Source of the DNA: Anaeramoeba flamelloides | Taxonomy: Eukaryota; Metamonada; Anaeramoebidae | NCBI GenBank assembly: GCA_027625915.1 | Contig: JANTQA010000051.1 | Coordinates: forward strand, 7,300,254-7,364,253 | Reading direction: 5' to 3' | DNA: 64,000 bases | In this document: positions 58,533-64,000 of the stretch, piece by piece | Layout: every line of letters begins with the position of its first letter | Position numbering within the stretch: the first letter of the stretch is position 1 | Position numbers and translations under genes: made by a program | The notes under the pieces: model-generated | Told to the model about the DNA's origin: nothing | The model's database searches: none | What the model saw: only the letters and a program-made list of their open reading frames with translations

Positions 58533-60954
58533 CAGGCCAGGCCAGGCCAGGCCAGGCCAGGGCCAGGCCAGGCCAGGCCAGGCCAGCCAGGCCAGGCCAG
58601 GCCAGGCCAGGCAGGCCAGGCCAGGCCAGGCGGCCAGGCAGGCAGGCCAGCCAGGCCAGGCCAGGCCAGGCCAGGCCAGGCCAGGCCAGGCAGGCCAGGC
58701 CAGGGCAGGCCAGGCCAGGCCAGGTCAGGCCAGGCCAGGCCAGGCCAGGCAGGCCAGGCCAGGCCAGGCCAGGCAGGCAGGCCAGAGGCTAGGGCAGGCA
58801 GGCCAGGCCGGCAGGCCAGGCTAGGCCAGGCCAGGCCAGGCCAGGCAGGCCAGGGCAGGCCAGGCCAGGCCAGGCCAGGCCAGGCCAGGCCAGGCCAGGC
58901 CAGGCCAGGCAGGCAGGCCAGGGCAGGCCAGGCCAGGCCAGGCCAGGCAGGCCAGGCAGGCAGGCCAGGCCAGGCCAGGCCAGGCAGGGCAGGCAGGCAG
59001 GCAGGCCAGGCCAGGCCAGGCCAGGCCAGGGCAGGCCAGGCCAGGCCAGGCCAGGCAGGCCAGGCCAGGCCAGGCCAGGGCAGGCCAGGCCAGGCCAGGC
59101 CAGGCAGGCCAGGCCAGGCCAGGCCAGGCCAGGCCAGGCAGGCCAGGCCAGGCAGGCCAGGCCAGGCCAGGCAGGGCGGCAGGCCAGGCCAGGCCAGGCC
59201 AGGCAGGCCAGGCCAGGCCAGGCCAGGCAGGCCAGGCAGGCCAGGCAGGCCAGGGCAGGCAGGCCAGGCAGGCGCAGGCAGGCCAGGCCAGGCAGGCAGG
59301 CCAGGCCAGGCAGGCCAGGCAGGCCAGGCAGGCAGGCCAGGCAGGCAGGCAGGCGGCATGGCCAGGCAGGCCAGGCCAGGCTAGCAGGCCAGGCCAGGCC
59401 AGGCAGGCAGGCAGGCAGGCCAGGCAGGCAGGCTAGGCAGGCCAGGCAGGCAGGCCAGGCAGGCCAGGCCAGGGCAGGCCAGGCAGGCCAGGCAGGCAGG
59501 CCAGGCCAGGCGGCAGGCCAGGCCAGGCCAGGCCAGGCCAGGGCAGGTTAGGCCAGGCAGGCCAGGCCAGGCCAGGCAGGCCAGGCTAGGCCAGGCCAGG
59601 CCAGGCCAGGCCAGGCCAGGCCAGGCAGGCCAGCAGGCCAGGCCAGGCAGGCCAGGCCAGGCCAGGCCAGGCCAGGCAGCAGGCCAGGCCAGGCCAGGCC
59701 AGGCAGGCCAGGCCAGGCCAGGCAGGCCAGGCAGGCAGGCCAGGCCAGGCCAGGCCAGGCCAGGCCAGGCCAGGCAGGCAGCAGGCGGCAGGCCAGGCCA
59801 GGCAGGCCAGGCCAGGCAGGCCAGGCCAGGCCAGGCGGCAGGCCAGGCCAGGCTAGGCCAGGCAGGCCAGGCCAGGGCCAGGCCAGGCCAGGCCAGGGCA
59901 GCCAGGCCAGGCCAGGCCAGGCAGGCCAGGCCAGGCCAGGCAGGCCAGGCCAGGCGCAGGCCAGGCCAGGCCAGGCAGGCGCAGGCCAGGCCAGGCCAGG
60001 CAGGGCAGCAGGCCAGGCAGGCGGCAGGCCAGGCCAGGCCAGGCAGGCCAGGCAGGCCAGGGCAGGCCAGGCCAGGCCAGGCCAGGCCAGGCCAGGGCAG
60101 GCCAGGCAGGCCAGGCCAGGCAGGCAGGCAGGCAGGCAGGCCAGGCCAGGCAGGCCAGGCCAGGGCAGGCCAGGCGGCCAGGCAGCCAGGCAGGTTAGTA
60201 GGCAGGCCAGGCAGGCCAGGGCAGGCAGCAGGCCAGGCCAGGCAGGGCCAGGCAGGTGCAGGCCAGGCAGGCAGGCCAGGCAGGCAGGCCAGCAGGCAGG
60301 CAGGCCAGGCCAGGCCAGGCAGGCCAGGCAGGCAGCAGGTAGGTAGGTAGCCAGGTAGGCAGCTAGGCTAGGCCAGGCAGGCCAGGCAGGCAGGCAGGCC
60401 AGGCCAGGCAGGCCAGGCCAGGCAGGCCAGGCCAGCCAGGCCAGGCCAGGCCAGGCAGGCGGCCAGGGCAGGCAGGTCAGGAGGTAGGCAGGCCAGGCAG
60501 GCCAGGCCAGGCCAGGCCAGGGGTTAGGCCAGGCCAGGCTAGGCTAGGCAGGCTAGGGCAGCCAGGCAGGCTAGGCCAGGCGGGCAGGCAGGCCAGGCCA
60601 GGCAGGCAGGCCAGGCCAGGCTAGGCAGGGCAGGCCAGGCAGGCCAGCCAGGCCAGGCCAGGCCAGGCCAGGCCAGGCTAGCAGGCAGGCCAGGGCAGGC
60701 CAGGCCAGGCAGGCCAGGCCAGGCAGCCAGGCCAGGCAGAGGCCAGGGCCAGGCCAGGCCAGGTCAGCAGGCAGGCAGGGCCAGAGCAGGCGTGCGGGGC
60801 AGGCAGGCAGGCCAGGCCAGGCCAGGCCAGGAGCCAGGCAGGGCAGCCAGCAGGGCAGGCAGGAGCCAGGGCAGGCAGGCGGTAGGCAGGCAGGAGGACG
60901 AGGCCAGGCAGGCGGCTCAGGCGGGCAGGCCAGGCCAGGCAGGCCAGGCCAGGC
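58533..60954 (+). repeat. (CCAGG)n array, probably miscalled TTAGG
   Basis: About 2.4 kb of GGCCA units in register with the TTAGG array, with the same kind of defects (CAGG for CCAGG, as TAGG for TTAGG). Scattered CTAGG and TTAGG units remain inside, for example near 60,340-60,372 and 60,521-60,550. Each unit differs from TTAGG only by TT to CC, that is, CCTAA to CCTGG on the other strand. Composition is near 70% GC in a genome of about 20-25% GC. Long open frames here are repeat artefacts. Confidence 0.85.
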
Positions 60955-61535
60955 TGATTACTTGAAATTTTTGATTTTTTTAGTTATGTTTTATCATTTT
61001 TTTTGATAATTTGGTTTATAAGGGTTGAAGATTTGTATATTTTTATTAAAAATTCTTTTGAACCATTCATTTCTTTATTATTTACTTAAACTTTTTTGGG
61101 TGTTATTTTGATGTTGGTCTTAGGTTAGTTTTCACTGTTTTTGGTTTTTCTTCAGTTAAAATTTTCTTTATTTTCAAAATTCTTCTATTATTAGCAAGGG
61201 ATGAATTTTGAGATGTTTAGTAAAGTTTAAACCTCATTCTTAATAGTAAAAAACAGACTTTTTAGCCTCCCTTTGAAACGTTTATATCATAATATAATTC
61301 TATATCTTTGAATTGAGATTTTCTTCAGCAAATTTTAACGTTCAGTCAATTTAGCACGATATGATAGATACACATAAAGAAGACCATCATTACCGATTTC
61401 CTTGTGAAAAATTTTTTTTGATGAAGATCTCTTTTTGTGATCTTTTTTTTATCATTTTTATTTGTTGTCGAATCCGGTTGATTTCGATGGTATTTTTATT
61501 ATTTTTTTTCTTTTTTTAAAAAGTTATTTTGTTTC

Positions 61536-61759
61536 TTAGGTGAAAGGAAGTTGTATTGCAGTGAGGTTTTTTGTCGGCCCAGCCACATGACCCTTATTTT
61601 TACTCTTCTTTTTCTTTTCAACGCAATTCATTATTTAAATAAAAATTTTTTTTCTTTTTTCTTGTTTGTTTTATTTTTTTCTCGAAGTTTCATATTCTGT
61701 TCCTCAGATTGTTCTTTGAAAGAAAGTTGTTTTGCAGCTATTTGTTTCGTTTCTTGGCT
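61536..61759 (-). pseudogene. coding-like relic, unidentified
   Basis: On the minus strand, 61,759-61,631 is open and includes ETKQIAAKQLSFKEQSEEQN, ending in a Lys-rich run and TAA. An overlapping frame starts at the ATG at 61,631, reads MNCVEKKKKSKNKG and then HVAGPTKNLTAIQLPFT, and ends at 61,536. Base composition is richer in C and G than the flanks. The two frames may be one frameshifted gene end or two exons. No family is recognised. Confidence 0.3.
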
Positions 61760-61821
61760 TCATTGGCTTTTTTGATAATGAATTATAAAATGGCGAGTCA
61801 ACATTTTCAGGTTTTTATTTA

Positions 61822-62349
61822 TAAACTAGATTCCAAAAATTTGGACACAGTTTAAATGGTGGAAAGAATATCATTACTGCACTTTAAATTCAATTTGGAA
61901 AGAATTTTGATTTTAAAAACGATTTTGATTTTTTGTTTTGTTTTCATTTCCTTTTTTCCAGTTACCTAATCTTTTTCGTTAGATCTGAATTTTTTTTTCA
62001 ATGGTTGATAGAAGGTTAGTGTTGAGTTTGTTAAATTGGAAAATAACATACAATTGGTAGATATATCTTATCATTGGATCGATAAACAATTGTTGGTGAA
62101 ATTTCAACAAATTTACCAATACATTTTTTGTCCAGCTCTCGTTTCATTATTTTGGACACACCTGTTTTTATTTTTGAGTTTTATATTTTTTTCTTTTATT
62201 TGGATTAAAATGATTACTTATTAAAACATTAATACTGGGTTACTTAAATGTGGTTTTATATTAGGTTTGGAAAAATATAATAAATTGAGTGTTTTTTTTT
62301 TTGCCTATTTTTGATTTTGGGTGTGTCCAAATTTTTGGAATGGGGTTTA
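61822..62349 (+). mobile_element. family A inverted-repeat element, copy 5
   Basis: About 528 bp with both terminal repeats intact: TAAACTAG then ATTCCAAAAATTTGGACAC on the left, and the matching GGAATGGGGTTTA end on the right. It is nearly the same as the copy at 19,589-20,119. It sits 14 bases before subtelomeric segment S copy 2. Confidence 0.88.
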
Positions 62350-62363
62350 TTTTCCAATTAAAA

Positions 62364-62579
62364 AATGAAAATTTCTTATTACACCAATAGAGTTGTTGAA
62401 TAAAAAGAAACTAATTATATATCTTTTTTCTAAAGCGACCTATTTCACAATTTATAATTTGGGTATAGATATTCAGAAATAATTGATGGAATGCTGAAAA
62501 TTTTGTAAACTCATATTAGGCCATATTTTCAAAAAATTGTGATTTATCTTTTTATCCTCTATTTTAAAACAAGAAATTC
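62364..62579 (+). repeat. subtelomeric segment S, copy 2
   Basis: Same sequence and same right-hand end as 58,032-58,254, with a few substitutions and shortened A/T runs. The second pentamer array starts directly after it. Confidence 0.88.
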
Positions 62580-64000
62580 GGTAGGTTAGCTAGGTAATAG
62601 GTTGTGTTGTGGGCTAGTTAGGCAGGCCAGGCCAGGCCAGGCTCAGCAGGCCAGGCTTGTGTTGTGCTTGTGTTGTAGGCCAGGCAGGCCAGTTAGGGCC
62701 AGGCTCAGCTAGGCCAGGCCAGGCAGGCCACGTCAGGGCCAGGCCAGGCCAGGCCAGCCAGGCCAGGAGGCCAGGCAATCCAGGCCAGGCCAGGCCAGGC
62801 TAGGCCAGGCTCAGGCCAGGGCAGGCCAGGCCAGGCTAGGCCAGGCCAGGCCAGGCCAGGCAGGCCAGGCCAGGCCAGGCCAGGCCAGGGCACAGGCCAG
62901 GCAGGCCAGGCCAGCGCAGGCCAGGCCAGGCCAGGCCAGGCCAGGCGTAAGCACGCCAGGCCAGGCCAGGCGCAGGCGGCGAGGCCAGGCCAGGCAGGCC
63001 AGGCCAGGCAGGGCAGCGTGCCAGGCCAGGCCAGGCAGGCCAGGCCAGGCCAGGCCAGGCCAGGCCAGGTCAGGCAGCCAGGCCAGGCCAGGCAGGCCAG
63101 GCCAGGCCAGGCCAGGCCAGCCAGGCCAGGCCAGGCCAGGCAGGCCAGGCCAGGCCAGGCCAGCCAGGCCAGGCCAGGCCAGCCAGGCCAGGCCAGGCCA
63201 GGCCAGCCAGGCCAGCAGGCCAGGCCAGGCCAGGCAAGGCGAGCAAGCCAGGCCAGCCAGGGCAGGCCAGCCAGGCCAGGCCAGGCCAGGCCAGGCAGGG
63301 CCAGGCCAGGCCAGGCCAGGCCAGGCCAGGCGAGGCGAGCCAGGCCAGGCAGGCCAGGCCAGGCCAGGCTGGCAGGCCAGTGCCAGGGCTCAGGCTAGGC
63401 CAGGCCAGGCCAGGCCAGAGCAGGCAGGCCAGGCAGGTCAGGCCAGGCTCAGCAGGCTCAGGCAGGCCAGGCTCAGGCCTGCGCCTGGGAGGCTCAGGCC
63501 AGGTCAGGTCAGGCAGGCAGGCTCAGGCTGCTGGCGGGCTTCAGGCTTCAGGCAGGTCATACTGTGCTGCGGTCAAATAGCACAGGTCAGGTCAGGCAGG
63601 AGGCCCAGGTCAGGTCAGGCGCGGGCCTGCGTCAGGCAGGTCAGGCTCAGGCCAGGCCAGGCCAGGCCAGGTTGCGGCCAGGTCAGGCAAGGCTCAGACA
63701 GGCTTCAGGTCAGGCGCAGGCTCAGGCGGGCAGCGTGCGGCACAGGCAGGAAAGGCGTCGAGGTCAGGTGTCTGCGTTCAAAACAGGCCAGGCAGTGTCA
63801 GGAAGAGCCAGGCCTGACCAGGCACAGGCCAGGGCTCAGGCTCAGGCCAGGCTTCAGGTCAGGCAGCTCAGGCCAGGCCAGGCCAGGCTCAGGCCAGGCC
63901 AGGCTGTACAGCTCAGGCCAGGCCAGGCCAGGCAGGGTGGCCGGCAGTCGCGGCAGGCCAGCCAGGCCAGGGCGGGCAGGCCAGGTCAGGCCCGGCCAGG
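62580..64000 (+). repeat. second pentamer array, CCAGG-type, degenerate
   Basis: Begins GGTAGGTTAGCTAGGTAATA, includes GTTGTGTTGT noise near 62,605-62,685, then long CCAGG runs, and becomes increasingly irregular (CTCAGG, TTCAGG, GTCAGG, GCGCAGG) towards 64,000. The decay in quality towards the end resembles a poorly polished contig end. Confidence 0.82.

Larger units (their letters stand above)
60955..62363. other. unique insert between the two pentamer arrays
   Basis: About 1.4 kb of ordinary AT-rich DNA. It contains worn coding-like sequence on the minus strand (61,536-61,759) and a well-preserved family A element (61,822-62,349), and then leads into subtelomeric segment S copy 2. Confidence 0.75.

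Noticed and set aside
58514-59359. 281-residue open frame of Pro-Ala-Trp-Pro-Gly-Leu repeats on the minus strand
   Set aside because: It is only the translation of the CCAGG array, with breaks wherever units lose a base. Similar frames at 62,705-62,893, 63,018-63,398 and 63,380-63,580 are the same thing.
58533-64000. CCAGG as a CCWGG (Dcm/EcoRII-type) methylation array or an RIP-like C-to-T relationship with TTAGG
   Set aside because: The unit does contain CCWGG, but a basecalling explanation accounts for the phase, indel pattern and leftover TTAGG units without new biology.
1-64000. CRISPR arrays, operons, rRNA genes
   Set aside because: None present. The regular repeats are pentamer telomere-type arrays and microsatellites, and the gene structure is eukaryotic.

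Overview
The window is about 58 kb of very AT-rich, intron-bearing nuclear DNA followed by about 6 kb of pentamer repeat. Long A/T homopolymers, Asn/Lys/Gln/Glu low-complexity runs inside proteins, GT-AG introns and a set of conserved eukaryotic housekeeping genes point to a free-living protist. An amoeboid lineage such as Anaeramoeba fits the protein style, but that is a guess. Stops TAA and TGA are both used normally, so nothing suggests a variant code.

Layout: (1) 1-5,466 (+) RalGAP-alpha-like GTPase-activating protein, 5' end outside or unresolved; (2) 6,394-7,560 decayed LINE; (3) 9,692-13,504 (+) proteasome subunit beta1 in four exons; (4) 16,897-23,633 (-) tau-tubulin-kinase-like CK1-family kinase in two exons, ending in a CaaX box; (5) 25,882-32,666 (+) plant-type FHA/AAA ATPase in two exons, with an antisense LINE in its intron; (6) 35,706-40,256 (+) oxysterol-binding-protein-related protein in four exons; (7) 43,897-47,604 (+) a Def1-like CUE-domain protein; (8) 51,662-52,174 (-) DPH4 diphthamide co-chaperone; (9) gene-free, transposon-rich DNA to 58,254; (10) (TTAGG)n, then a (CCAGG)n array, a 1.6 kb unique insert, and a second CCAGG-type array running to the window end. 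All spliced genes were joined by hand at GT-AG sites and keep exact reading frame.

The genes do not form one pathway. They are ordinary cell machinery: Ras-family signalling, protein degradation, membrane-lipid transfer, translation-factor modification. What stands out is structural. Every spliced gene whose complete structure could be built carries one very large intron (2.4-4.9 kb), and these introns and the gaps between genes are filled with short terminal-inverted-repeat elements, several starting TACAGT like Tc1/mariner elements. At least five copies of one roughly 530 bp family (called A here) are present, including two nearly alike copies 42 kb apart.

The right end looks like a chromosome end. 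The TTAGG strand runs towards the window end, as a telomere should. The CCAGG array is what TTAGG becomes when its C-rich strand CCTAA is read as CCTGG, an error of the same kind as the CCCTAA-to-CCCTGG error known in nanopore reads of vertebrate telomeres. I therefore think most of the GC-rich 6 kb is a miscalled telomere, not a real satellite. The same roughly 220 bp subtelomeric segment sits immediately before both arrays, so either the telomere/subtelomere unit is tandemly duplicated or the assembly has joined two ends.
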